Part shown: positions 49,891 to 58,359 of the stretch, one piece after another
Position numbering within the stretch: the stretch's first letter is position 1
How the letters are laid out: each line of letters begins with the position of its first letter
Source of the DNA: Borreliella californiensis
GTDB lineage: Bacteria; Spirochaetota; Spirochaetia; Borreliales; Borreliaceae
Direction of reading: 5' to 3'
NCBI RefSeq assembly: GCF_014205885.1
Contig: NZ_JACHFB010000002.1
Location: 283,965 to 347,964 of the forward strand
DNA: 64,000 nucleotides
The notes under the pieces: generated by a model
Told to the model about the DNA's origin: nothing
Databases searched by the model: none
The model's input: only the letters and a program-made list of their open reading frames with translations
Position numbers and translations under genes: made by a program

Positions 49891-50484
49891 ATGAAGAAAT
49901 ATGTTTCTTATGAAGAGATAAGAATTAATGGATTTAAGCTTGCTTATAAGATTTATAAAGATGGATTTATTCCAGATATTATGTATGTTTCTTTGAGAGG
50001 AGGAGCCTATCTTGGCAATATTATTAGCGAATTTTTTAAATTTGTAAAAGTAGATAAACCTCTTTTATATGCTGCTGTTGTTGCTAGATCTTATGATATT
50101 TTTAATGAGCAAAAAAAGATAATGATAGATGGTTGGACATATGATCCTAAATATTTAAGGGCAGGCGATAAAGTTTTATTTGTTGATGACATTTTTGATA
50201 CGGGTCGTACTATTGTTTATTTGAGAAGTGAAGTTTTAAAAAAAGGTATAGAGAGTAAAAATGTTAAAATAGCAGTTTACGATTATAAGGATCATGGATT
50301 TGTAGATTATATTCCCGATTATTATGTTAATAAATATTCTAACCAAGAAGAATTAAATACTTGGATTCATTATGGAAATCACGAGCTGACAGGATTAAAT
50401 GAAAGTGAATATAAGAATAGTTTTAAATACATAGATGATGAGTTTAATGAGATTTTAAAATTTTTGGCAAAAAATAAATCTTAA
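49891..50484 (+). CDS. Phosphoribosyltransferase of the purine/xanthine type
   Basis: A 197-residue type I PRTase. The PRPP-binding loop is VLFVDDIFDTGRT (about 96-108), with the early MYVSLRGGAYLGNIIS loop. The fold and length suit xanthine/guanine/hypoxanthine salvage enzymes, and the WTYDPKYLRAGDKVLF segment resembles archaeal-type family members. Substrate is not readable. Borrelia depends on purine salvage but is reported to lack a standard HGPRT, so this gene is a candidate. No -35/-10 stands out upstream. Its end overlaps a convergent gene by 4 bases. Confidence 0.8.
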   Translation: MKKYVSYEEIRINGFKLAYKIYKDGFIPDIMYVSLRGGAYLGNIISEFFKFVKVDKPLLYAAVVARSYDIFNEQKKIMIDGWTYDPKYLRAGDKVLFVDDIFDTGRTIVYLRSEVLKKGIESKNVKIAVYDYKDHGFVDYIPDYYVNKYSNQEELNTWIHYGNHELTGLNESEYKNSFKYIDDEFNEILKFLAKNKS

Positions 50485-51002
50485 TTATTGTTCTCTATAT
50501 ATTCTATTAAAGTGTATCCCTTTGTTTTTAACATTTTAATTATTATTCCTAGATTATCTTTTAATATTGGGCCTATTAGCATGTGAGTTTTTTCGGTTTT
50601 AACTGGAAATTTATTATCATTTTTAATTTCTTGAAAGTTATCATCTTTATAGCTAGGATAAACTTTAACATAACTAGTTGTTGTAAAATTTAGACCATTT
50701 TCAGTTTTTTGATTTATATTATTTCCTAAATTTCTGTTAGGGTAATTAATTTTTTTTGATTTTTGTATGTATATATTGAAATTTGTATTTTTTTTATTGT
50801 TTGTATCTCTTTTTAAAATTGAATTTTTTTGGATCTTTTTGCTGTTTAAATTTGAATTGTAAGTCTTAGAATTTTTTTTTATTTTTGTTTCTACGTTTGA
50901 AAATAATTCCAATTTATTGTTTAATTTTTCATCTTTTGCTGAAAATAATCTTGTTGCAAAAAGAATGAGCAGTATTAATTTGTAAAGTTTTGTTAATTTC
51001 AT
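50481..51002 (-). CDS. Exported protein with possible SPOR-like C-terminus
   Basis: A 173-residue protein with a Sec signal (about 1-22, ending RLFSA) and a Lys/Asn/Ser-rich, probably disordered middle (30-105). The last 60 residues read YVKVYPSYKDDNFQEI, then HMLIGPILKDNLGIIIKMLK and TKGYTLIEYIE, which resembles a SPOR peptidoglycan-binding repeat (strand, helix, G-Y, strand). This is a weak pattern match. It lies 22 bases after asnS on the same strand, so it is probably co-transcribed with it. Confidence 0.65.
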   Translation of the reverse strand: MKLTKLYKLILLILFATRLFSAKDEKLNNKLELFSNVETKIKKNSKTYNSNLNSKKIQKNSILKRDTNNKKNTNFNIYIQKSKKINYPNRNLGNNINQKTENGLNFTTTSYVKVYPSYKDDNFQEIKNDNKFPVKTEKTHMLIGPILKDNLGIIIKMLKTKGYTLIEYIENNN

Positions 51003-51024
51003 CTTATTGGTTCCTTTAGTTTGA

Positions 51025-52413
51025 TTAAAAATAAAGATTTTTAGGAGTCCTTGGAAATGGTATTGAATCTCTTATATTGGATATTCCTGTTGAGTATTGC
51101 ACCAATCTTTCAAGTCCAAGTCCAAAACCAGAATGAGGAGTCGAGCCAAATCTTCTTAGATCAAGATACCAGTTTAGATGTTCAATGTTTAGGTTTAATT
51201 CTTTTATTCTATTTTCTAATTTTTGAAGGTCATCTTCTCTTTCGCTTCCCCCTATAATCTCTCCAATTCTTGGAACAAGTATATCCATTGCTTTAACGGT
51301 TTTGTTGTCTTTATTTGTTTTCATGTAAAATGCTTTGAAATTTTTTGGATAATCAATGACCACTACCGGTTTTTTAAAAATTTCTTCTGTTAGGTATCTT
51401 TCATGATCTGTTTGCAAATCTATTCCCCAGTAAGGCCTTATTTCAAAATTTTTTTTTGAGTTTTCAAGAATTTCAATTGCTTTAGTATAGGCAATAACCT
51501 CAAAATTTGAATTTATTACATTTTCTAGTTTTTTAATCAAACCTTTTTCAATGTAATTTTCCAAAAAATCCATATCTTGTGAGCATTCGTTTAAAATTGA
51601 ACTTAAAAGATATTTCAAAAGATCTTCTGCTAGTGTAATATTGTCGTTAAGCTTATAAAAAGCCATTTCTGGTTCTATCATCCAAAATTCTGAAGCGTGT
51701 CGTGTAGTGTTAGAATTTTCTGCCCGAAATGTTGGGCCGAATGTATATATTTTAGATAAAGCCATAGCATATGCTTCCCCGTGTAATTGACCAGTGACAG
51801 ATAGAAAAGCTTCTTTTCCAAAAAAATCATCTTTAAAATCAATATTGCTAAGCGCATTGTTTGGTGTATTAAATTTTAGTGTGGAAACTCTAAACAGTTC
51901 TCCAGCACCTTCTCCATCATTTGATGTAATTATTGGTGTATTAATATAAAAAAAACCATTTTTTTGGAAATATTCATGAATTTTGTATGAAATTTTGTTT
52001 CTTACCCTAGCAATGGCTCCAAATGTGTTGGTTCGTATTCTTAAATGAGGTATTTCTCTTAAAAATTCAAAAGAATGTCTTTTCTTTTGCAATGGGTAAG
52101 TTTCCGGGTTTGTTTCTCCGATTACGTTAAAACTATGTGTTTTTATTTCATAATTTTGCCCTTTTGCGGGACTTTCCACTAATAGGCCCGTCAACGATAT
52201 GCTTGCTCCTGTTGTTAATTTTTTTAGATCTTTTTCACTAAATTGATTTTCTTCTTCGTTTATTACAGCTTGAATTCCTTTAAGTGTTGAGCCGTCATTA
52301 ATTTCTATAAATCCAATCTTACCATTACTTCTTTTTGTTCTAATCCAGCCGTTTATTGTAACATTGCTGTTTAAAATTGGCTTTTTTAAAATATCTTTAA
52401 TGCTTGCAAACAT
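51025..52413 (-). CDS. asnS: Asparagine--tRNA ligase
   Basis: Charges tRNA-Asn. From ATG 52413 it has 462 residues; an ATG four codons earlier (52425) overlaps the AGGA binding site and is less likely. The N-terminal OB-fold anticodon domain (about 10-110) is followed by the class II core: motif 2 in TFGPTFRAENSNTTRHASEF and motif 3 in GFGLGLERLVQYSTGISNIR. AsnRS rather than AspRS follows from the overall pattern and length. Divergent from murI. Confidence 0.95.
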   Translation of the reverse strand: MFASIKDILKKPILNSNVTINGWIRTKRSNGKIGFIEINDGSTLKGIQAVINEEENQFSEKDLKKLTTGASISLTGLLVESPAKGQNYEIKTHSFNVIGETNPETYPLQKKRHSFEFLREIPHLRIRTNTFGAIARVRNKISYKIHEYFQKNGFFYINTPIITSNDGEGAGELFRVSTLKFNTPNNALSNIDFKDDFFGKEAFLSVTGQLHGEAYAMALSKIYTFGPTFRAENSNTTRHASEFWMIEPEMAFYKLNDNITLAEDLLKYLLSSILNECSQDMDFLENYIEKGLIKKLENVINSNFEVIAYTKAIEILENSKKNFEIRPYWGIDLQTDHERYLTEEIFKKPVVVIDYPKNFKAFYMKTNKDNKTVKAMDILVPRIGEIIGGSEREDDLQKLENRIKELNLNIEHLNWYLDLRRFGSTPHSGFGLGLERLVQYSTGISNIRDSIPFPRTPKNLYF

Positions 52414-52442
52414 TTTATTTATCATCCTAAATACTTATTAAT

Positions 52443-52500
52443 ATTGTTAAATCAATTTTATTATAGCTTGAAACTTTTTTCAAAAAAAACATTTAACAAT
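52443..52500. repeat. Nested inverted repeats between asnS and murI
   Basis: ATTGTTAAAT (52443-52452) and ATTTAACAAT (52491-52500) form a perfect 10-bp inverted repeat spaced by 38 bases. Inside it, TTGAAA (52468-52473) and TTTCAA (52478-52483) form a second, smaller one. The block sits just upstream of asnS and about 20 bases before the murI promoter, so it could be an operator or part of the asnS promoter region. Being AT-rich, chance is possible. Confidence 0.4.
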
Positions 52501-52517
52501 TTTTATTATTTTAATTC

Positions 52518-52546
52518 TTGATATTAACTTTGTTAATATTTATACT
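52518..52546 (+). promoter_or_regulatory. Promoter of the murI-rsgA-mutS2 operon
   Basis: TTGATA (52518-52523), a 17-base spacer and TATACT (52541-52546) match the sigma-70 consensus well. The spacer contains the palindrome TTAACTTTGTTAA (52524-52536), which also occurs before the acyl-CoA ligase gene. AGGGGTGA (52556-52563) is the probable murI binding site, 13 bases from the ATG. Confidence 0.65.
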
Positions 52547-52576
52547 TTACTTTTTAGGGGTGATTATTATTTTGTA

Positions 52577-53359
52577 ATGAAAAATTTCAAAGAAGTAATA
52601 ATTGTTTTTGATTCAGGAATAGGGGGACTTTCTTATTTTAAATATATTAAAAGTAAAATAGGGGGATGCCAATATGTTTATGTTGCCGATAATAAAAACT
52701 TTCCTTATGGAGAAAAAAGTCCTGAATATCTTTTAGAAGTAGTTTTATTTTTACTTGAAAAACTTAAAAAAATCTATAATATTGGTGCATTAATTTTGGC
52801 TTGTAATACAATTTCTGTCAGTGTATACAACAAATTAAATTTTGTTTTTCCAGTAGTCTATACTTTGCCAGAGATAAGTTCAGTCTCAGATCTTGCTTTA
52901 AAAAGAGTTCTTTTAATTGCAACAAATACTACCCTTGAAAGCAAATTTGTTAAGGATCAAGTAAATATACACAATGATTTGATTGCAAAATCTGCTGGAG
53001 AGCTTGTTAATTTTGTTGAGTATGGAGAGAGGTACAAAAAAGATGCTCTTAGATGTTTGGAAGATTTAAAATTTGAAGTTATAAATACTGGTAGAGAAAT
53101 TGTTTTTCTTGGATGCACGCATTATTTACATCTTAAGGTAATGATAGAAGATTTTTTAAAAATTCCTGTTTATGAGAATCGTGAATTAGTGGTACAAAAT
53201 CTTATTAGATCAATGAATTTCTCTGAACGTAAGGGTAATTATTATAAAAATGATGTTGATTTTGTAGATGAGTTTTATTTGACCGAAAATAAAAATTTGA
53301 CTTTTTATCAAAATTTTTGCAAAAAATATAATCTCCGCTTTAAAGGAATGATAGTTTGA
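52577..53359 (+). CDS. murI: Glutamate racemase
   Basis: Makes D-glutamate for peptidoglycan. The 260 residues carry the two catalytic cysteines, Cys76 in LACNTIS and Cys180 in LGCTHY, with Asp12 in FDSGIGGLS and the substrate loop [12 protein letters not shown] at 52577 is the only start in frame. The last bases overlap the rsgA start (TTGA arrangement). Confidence 0.94.
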   Translation: MKNFKEVIIVFDSGIGGLSYFKYIKSKIGGCQYVYVADNKNFPYGEKSPEYLLEVVLFLLEKLKKIYNIGALILACNTISVSVYNKLNFVFPVVYTLPEISSVSDLALKRVLLIATNTTLESKFVKDQVNIHNDLIAKSAGELVNFVEYGERYKKDALRCLEDLKFEVINTGREIVFLGCTHYLHLKVMIEDFLKIPVYENRELVVQNLIRSMNFSERKGNYYKNDVDFVDEFYLTENKNLTFYQNFCKKYNLRFKGMIV

Positions 53360-54279
53360 ATTATCTTGAATTTGAAGTTATTTGGGGAGTGAATAATATA
53401 TACTCTATTTTAGAACTTAACAGCAAGTTAATTTATGAAGGAATTTTTAAGGGTAAAGTATTAGAAACAAGGTGCAAGGAGTATAGTCCTTTAGTTCCAG
53501 GGGATATAGTCTTAGGGAATATTTATGGTTCTCGCAAAGTGTATATTGATAAGCGATTAAATAGGAAAAATATTCTGTGGCGTTACAACAAAAAAGCAGA
53601 TCTTAGACAGACAATTGTTTCTAACATTGATAATGTTTTGATTATAAGTTCTGCTAATTTTCCCGAGATGAAAAATTTTTTTATTGACAGAGTTCTTGTT
53701 GTTGCAGAAGAGCAAAATATTGTTCCTGTTATTGTGATTAATAAAGTTGACAAAGGAATAAGCCAAAGGGCGCAAGAATTTTCTGAAATTTATGAAAATC
53801 TAGGGTACAAGGTTTTAAAAACTTCTGTTAAAACTTATGAGGGGATTAAAGAAGTAAAAGAGGTTTTGAAAAATTCAAGAACTTCTTTTATTGGCCAGTC
53901 TGGTGTTGGCAAATCTTCTTTGATAAATTTGATTGATTCAAGAGCTTCTCAATCGGTAAATGAAATTTCACATAAGTATTCTAGGGGAAAGCATACCACC
54001 GTTTATTCAATATCATTTCATTCTGAGAGTGGAATAATAGTTGATACTCCAGGAATAAAGGAGTTTGGAATTGAAACATTGCCCTTTGAAAATCTTAAGT
54101 ATTATTTTAAGGAGTTTGAAAATTTTGCTAGTTTTTGTAAATATAAATCCTGTTTACATGTTAGCGAACCTTGTTGTTCTGTTATAAGTTCTTTGGGCAA
54201 TGGGATTTCTAAACTTAGATACGAAAGCTATTTAAAGATTTTAGCAGAGCTTAAAAATTATAAAAATTATGCAAGATAA
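53356..54279 (+). CDS. rsgA: Small ribosomal subunit biogenesis GTPase RsgA
   Basis: A circularly permuted GTPase that checks 30S maturation. The 307 residues have an OB fold (about 1-75), then G motifs in permuted order: NKVD (129-132), GQSGVGKS (180-187) and DTPG (230-233), followed by the zinc finger with [15 protein letters not shown] near 255. Start is TTG at 53356 overlapping the murI stop. mutS2 begins 11 bases before its end. Confidence 0.95.
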   Translation: MNYLEFEVIWGVNNIYSILELNSKLIYEGIFKGKVLETRCKEYSPLVPGDIVLGNIYGSRKVYIDKRLNRKNILWRYNKKADLRQTIVSNIDNVLIISSANFPEMKNFFIDRVLVVAEEQNIVPVIVINKVDKGISQRAQEFSEIYENLGYKVLKTSVKTYEGIKEVKEVLKNSRTSFIGQSGVGKSSLINLIDSRASQSVNEISHKYSRGKHTTVYSISFHSESGIIVDTPGIKEFGIETLPFENLKYYFKEFENFASFCKYKSCLHVSEPCCSVISSLGNGISKLRYESYLKILAELKNYKNYAR

Positions 54280-56611
54280 GCAAGATAAATATTTAAAAAA
54301 TATTGACTTTTATGAAATTTTATCTTTAGTATCTAAATACGTTTCTAATCCAGACACTGTTAATTTACTAAGTAATCAAAAAATATTAAAAACAAGAGAA
54401 AGTTTAGAGAAAATGTTCTCCTCTGTAAGTCTGATTAGGACGCTTTTTGAGGGTTTTAAAGGATGTCCAAACTCTTTTATAAATAGTTTAAAATATCCCA
54501 TTTCATTATTATCAAAAGAAAATTCAAGAGTTTCTATTGAAAATTTGAAAGATATTATAGTGTTTTTAGATGAGGTTTTAAGAATAAATTTATTTTTACA
54601 TAAAAATAGTGATATCAAGCATCTTAATGTTCAAATTTTATCTGATTTATTGTTTTTAAACCCAGATTTAAAAAATTTGCTTAATGAATTGAAAGAGCAT
54701 ATAGATGTTGATGCTCTTGAATTGAAAAGTGGTGTTGTAAAAGAATATGATTCGATTGAATTTGAAATTAAAAATTTAAATAGGCGAGTTGAGAATCGGA
54801 TAAAAAGAATAATTAGTTTGAATGCAGAATATTTGACTTCTAATTTTGTTTATTATAAATCGAATAAATATACCCTGGCCCTTAAGTCTAATTTTAAAGG
54901 CAAAATTAAGGGCAATATTATTTCTATTTCGTCATCGGGTGAAACATTATATATTGAACCAAATGATATTATAAATGATAGTAACAGGATAAATTATTTA
55001 AGTTTAGAAAAAGAAAGAATAATTTTAAAAATTTTACAAAATCTTTCTGCTAAAGTTCATAGCAACATTGTTCTTTTAGATAATCTTTATAATAATTTTT
55101 TGTATTATGATTCTTTAAAAGCACGAGCGATTTATGGAATCAAAACTAAAGGGGTATTTCCTGAGATTTCAAATGTATTAAATATTTTTGATGCACATCA
55201 TCCTTTGTTAAAGAATTCAAAGGCAATAACTTTTACTCCTTCTGAGAATCGTGTTGTAATTATTACTGGTCCTAATGCTGGTGGAAAAACGGTAACTTTA
55301 AAGACAATTGGACTACTTAGTGCAATGTTTCAATTTGGGATTCCTATTACTGTTGGTGAGTCTAGCACTTTTAAAATTTTTGATAACATTTTTATTGACA
55401 TTGGTGATGAGCAGTCAATTTCTAATTCCCTTTCAACTTTTTCAAGCCACATGAGTAATATTTCTTATATTTTAAAATATACTACAAAAAATAGCCTTGT
55501 AATATTTGATGAATTTTGTTCAGGGACAGACATTGATCAGGGTCAGGCGCTTGCTATTTCAATTCTTGAATATTTAATCAATATTAATTCTTATGTTTTA
55601 ATATCAACTCATTATAATGCTCTTAAATATTTTGCATATACTCATAAAGGTGTTGTTAATGCTTCTATGCGGATGGATTTAGAAACGATGCAGCCCAATT
55701 ATAATTTAATTTTTTCCATTCCTGGTGAAAGTTACGCGTTTAATGTTGCTAATAGGGTTTTGATTGACAGCAGCATAGTAATTCGTGCTAATGAAATTTA
55801 TTCATCTCAAAAAACAGAAATAAATAAAATTTTAGAAAAATTAATAGAAAAAGAAAAAGATTTACTTTTAATTAAAGAAAGTATGAATAAGAAATTAATC
55901 CAAATAGAATTGCGAGAAAAAGAGATAGAAAATTTTTATCAGGATCTTTTATTAAAGGGAAAAAATATTGAGACAGAGCTTTTAAATGAGCAGAATGAAT
56001 TTTTAAAAAGTTCAAGAAAAGTTTTAGAAAATTTGGTTAGAGAGATAAAAGAGGGCAATATTAATGTTGCAAAGAATAAAGCTTTTATATCAGATTTGGA
56101 AAAAAATGTAGACTTCAAGTTAAATAAAGTAAATTCTCTTAACAATAAGAGGAATATGGTTTCAGATTTTAAAATAGGAGACAGGGTTAGGATAGTTAAT
56201 TCTAATGCAAAAGGAAAAATAGTCGGGATATCAAAAAAGAAGATTACTGTTAATGTAGGTGCTTTTAATGTTAGTGTTTCTAGCTCAGAGATATCTTTGG
56301 AAAACTTTAAAGAAAAAAAAGAGGGTGGTAAAAATTTTAACTTTTCAATTGATTATAATAAGGAAAATTTATTAAGTTTTACTATTGATATTAGGGGCAT
56401 GAGGGCTGTTGATGCTCTAGACTTTTTGAATAAGAAAATAGATAATATTATATTAAATGGTATTAATAAATTTGAAATCATTCATGGAAAAGGGGAGGGC
56501 CATCTTATGAAAGAAGTTCACAATTTGCTAAAAGAATTGAAGTTTATTAGAAAATATTATTTTGCTCATCCCGGTGATGGAGGGGCTGGAAAAACTATAG
56601 TTGAGATTTAA
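54269..56611 (+). CDS. mutS2: Endonuclease MutS2
   Basis: A MutS-family ATPase with nuclease and ribosome-rescue roles in other bacteria. The 780 residues lack the mismatch-recognition domain. A helical core is followed by the ATPase domain with Walker A GPNAGGKT (about 334) and [11 protein letters not shown], a coiled coil (about 515-600) and a C-terminal Smr domain with [22 protein letters not shown] and [14 protein letters not shown]. The Smr HGKG motif is intact. The ATG overlaps the end of rsgA. Confidence 0.95.
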   Translation: MQDKQDKYLKNIDFYEILSLVSKYVSNPDTVNLLSNQKILKTRESLEKMFSSVSLIRTLFEGFKGCPNSFINSLKYPISLLSKENSRVSIENLKDIIVFLDEVLRINLFLHKNSDIKHLNVQILSDLLFLNPDLKNLLNELKEHIDVDALELKSGVVKEYDSIEFEIKNLNRRVENRIKRIISLNAEYLTSNFVYYKSNKYTLALKSNFKGKIKGNIISISSSGETLYIEPNDIINDSNRINYLSLEKERIILKILQNLSAKVHSNIVLLDNLYNNFLYYDSLKARAIYGIKTKGVFPEISNVLNIFDAHHPLLKNSKAITFTPSENRVVIITGPNAGGKTVTLKTIGLLSAMFQFGIPITVGESSTFKIFDNIFIDIGDEQSISNSLSTFSSHMSNISYILKYTTKNSLVIFDEFCSGTDIDQGQALAISILEYLININSYVLISTHYNALKYFAYTHKGVVNASMRMDLETMQPNYNLIFSIPGESYAFNVANRVLIDSSIVIRANEIYSSQKTEINKILEKLIEKEKDLLLIKESMNKKLIQIELREKEIENFYQDLLLKGKNIETELLNEQNEFLKSSRKVLENLVREIKEGNINVAKNKAFISDLEKNVDFKLNKVNSLNNKRNMVSDFKIGDRVRIVNSNAKGKIVGISKKKITVNVGAFNVSVSSSEISLENFKEKKEGGKNFNFSIDYNKENLLSFTIDIRGMRAVDALDFLNKKIDNIILNGINKFEIIHGKGEGHLMKEVHNLLKELKFIRKYYFAHPGDGGAGKTIVEI

Positions 56612-56616
56612 TTTAA

Positions 56617-57003
56617 ATGAATATATCAAAATTTAATGAATTTGAAAATGTATTGTTTCACATTTGCCTTGATGTTGATTTTGTTCTTGAGAATGAATTT
56701 GGCAATTCTTATGATATTCATCCCAACAGACCTTTTAGGGGTAAGGCTGCGAATGGTCTTTTAGATGGCCTTTTTAGTGTTACAACAACTTTTACATCAG
56801 GTTATGGATCTAATTTTGGAAGAGGTTATTTGATTATTATTGAGATATTAACTTTAAATTTTGTTAGTAGTGAATTTTGGGATAAGATAAATAAAAGAGG
56901 TATTGAAATCTTTAGAGAAGGACTTAAAAATAAATTTCCAAGCAAAAATCTTGATATAGTGCTTGACGGCAATGTTTATAAAATTATTGGGTCATTTTTT
57001 TAA
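56617..57003 (+). CDS. Conserved-looking 128-residue protein, unknown
   Basis: A soluble protein, MNISKFNEFENVLFHICLDV at the start, with no signal or span. A central stretch PNRPFRGKAANGLLDGLFSV followed by TTTFTSGYGSNFGRGYLI looks like a conserved active or binding surface rather than filler. It starts 5 bases after mutS2 and ends before the V-ATPase operon. No family recognised; because it is tightly spaced behind mutS2 it is probably translated from the same transcript. Confidence 0.7.
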   Translation: MNISKFNEFENVLFHICLDVDFVLENEFGNSYDIHPNRPFRGKAANGLLDGLFSVTTTFTSGYGSNFGRGYLIIIEILTLNFVSSEFWDKINKRGIEIFREGLKNKFPSKNLDIVLDGNVYKIIGSFF

Positions 57004-57191
57004 TGGTTGTATTATTTCTAATAATTGAGAGTAAATATATTCTTGAAAGAAGTATTATTGCGTCAACTTGATATCTTTTTTAAGATTTTAAAATTTTTGA
57101 TATTAAAAAATTTATTGCATGTTTTTTAAAAGGCTTTGCTTGCTAATAAGTGTTAAGTTATTATTTTTATGTTGTATGATAAGGAGTTTTA

Positions 57192-57791
57192 ATGCAATTT
57201 GAAGTAAAGGATCTGATAAATAAAATTAAAAAAGATGGGCTTGAAGAAGCTGAGAGAGCATCTAATGATATTATTTTGAAGGCTAAAAGAGAGGCGGAAG
57301 AAATAGTTGCTAGAGCAGAAGAAGCTGCTAGAGTGTTAAAGGCAAAATCAGAAAAAGAAGCTAATGATTATAAATGTCATGCCCTTGAAGCTTCTCGTCA
57401 GGCTATTAGAGATTTAATTATTGGCGTTGAAAAGAATCTTAAATCTCTTTTTGAAAATGTTTTAAAAGATAATGTATCAGAAGTTTTTAGTGATAATAAT
57501 TTCTTAGCAGATCTTATAATTAAAATAACGGATTCATGGGCTAAGGGAGAAAAATTAGTTGTTCAATTAAATGAATCTGATTTTTCTAGTTTAGAGCAGA
57601 TATTAAAATTAAAGCTTAGCAATAAGTTTAAGGAAGGGGTGGAACTTAGGCCTTTCAGGGGCATAAGCAAAGGTTTTAAGATTCAAAAAAAGAATATTGG
57701 TTTGCATTATGATTTTTCAGCTGAAACTATTGCAGATATTCTTTTTGATTATCTTAATCCAAGATTTAAGGAAGTTATAAAAGTGGTCTAG
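57192..57791 (+). CDS. atpE: V/A-type ATP synthase subunit E
   Basis: Subunit E forms the peripheral stalk. The 199 residues open with a long charged coiled coil (about 5-80, rich in EEAERA, REAEEIVARAEEAA) and end in a globular alpha/beta domain (FRGISKGFKIQ, FSAETIADILFDYL). AAGGAG precedes the ATG. First gene of the V-type ATPase operon. The 188-base gap upstream has a TATGAT (57176-57181) but no clear -35. Confidence 0.9.
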   Translation: MQFEVKDLINKIKKDGLEEAERASNDIILKAKREAEEIVARAEEAARVLKAKSEKEANDYKCHALEASRQAIRDLIIGVEKNLKSLFENVLKDNVSEVFSDNNFLADLIIKITDSWAKGEKLVVQLNESDFSSLEQILKLKLSNKFKEGVELRPFRGISKGFKIQKKNIGLHYDFSAETIADILFDYLNPRFKEVIKVV

Positions 57792-57800
57792 GAGACTTTT

Positions 57801-58346
57801 GTGTTGGATTCATATTATTATGTTTTATCTTCTTTGCCTTATATTGATTTAAAATCTTTGAAAAATTATAGTGTTTCAGACTTCTTGAATAATGTCGAAA
57901 TTTCTTTAAGTAAAAAGGACTTCGATTTTTTAAAAGATTTGTTAGAATTTAAGGTAGATAGGGGTAAGTCAAGGGTTATTGATCTTTTTCTTGATTTTGA
58001 AGATACAATAAGATATACACTTGCGGCTTTACGGGCAGAAAAATTGGGGTTGTCTAGGGATTTTTATTTAGAATCCACTTATTTTTCAAGTTACTATTTA
58101 AGTATTTTGAAAAACATCTGCTTGAAAGAAAATTCTTTTGAAATAGAATTAAGTTTTGACCTTCTTAAGTGGCAATTTTTAACTGATCTTGAGGTTGGGC
58201 ATGAATTTGATTTTGAGAAATTAATAATTTACTTTTTAAAGTTAAGGTTATTTTTAAGGCATAATTTATTTAAAGAAAAATTGGGTATTCAAAATTTTGA
58301 CAATATTTGTAAAAATTTAATTGATAGCACTAATGAAAAAGTTTAG
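57801..58346 (+). CDS. V-type ATPase operon protein of the DUF2764 type
   Basis: A 181-residue, helix-rich soluble protein, starting at GTG 57801 (TTG 57804 is possible; AGGAGA at 57790-57795). Patterns such as [20 protein letters not shown] and [14 protein letters not shown] match the small protein found between subunits E and A in spirochete, chlamydial and Bacteroidetes V-type operons. It may replace subunit C, which is otherwise absent; that is inference. Confidence 0.75.
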   Translation: MLDSYYYVLSSLPYIDLKSLKNYSVSDFLNNVEISLSKKDFDFLKDLLEFKVDRGKSRVIDLFLDFEDTIRYTLAALRAEKLGLSRDFYLESTYFSSYYLSILKNICLKENSFEIELSFDLLKWQFLTDLEVGHEFDFEKLIIYFLKLRLFLRHNLFKEKLGIQNFDNICKNLIDSTNEKV

Positions 58347-58359
58347 AAAAGGAATTTAA

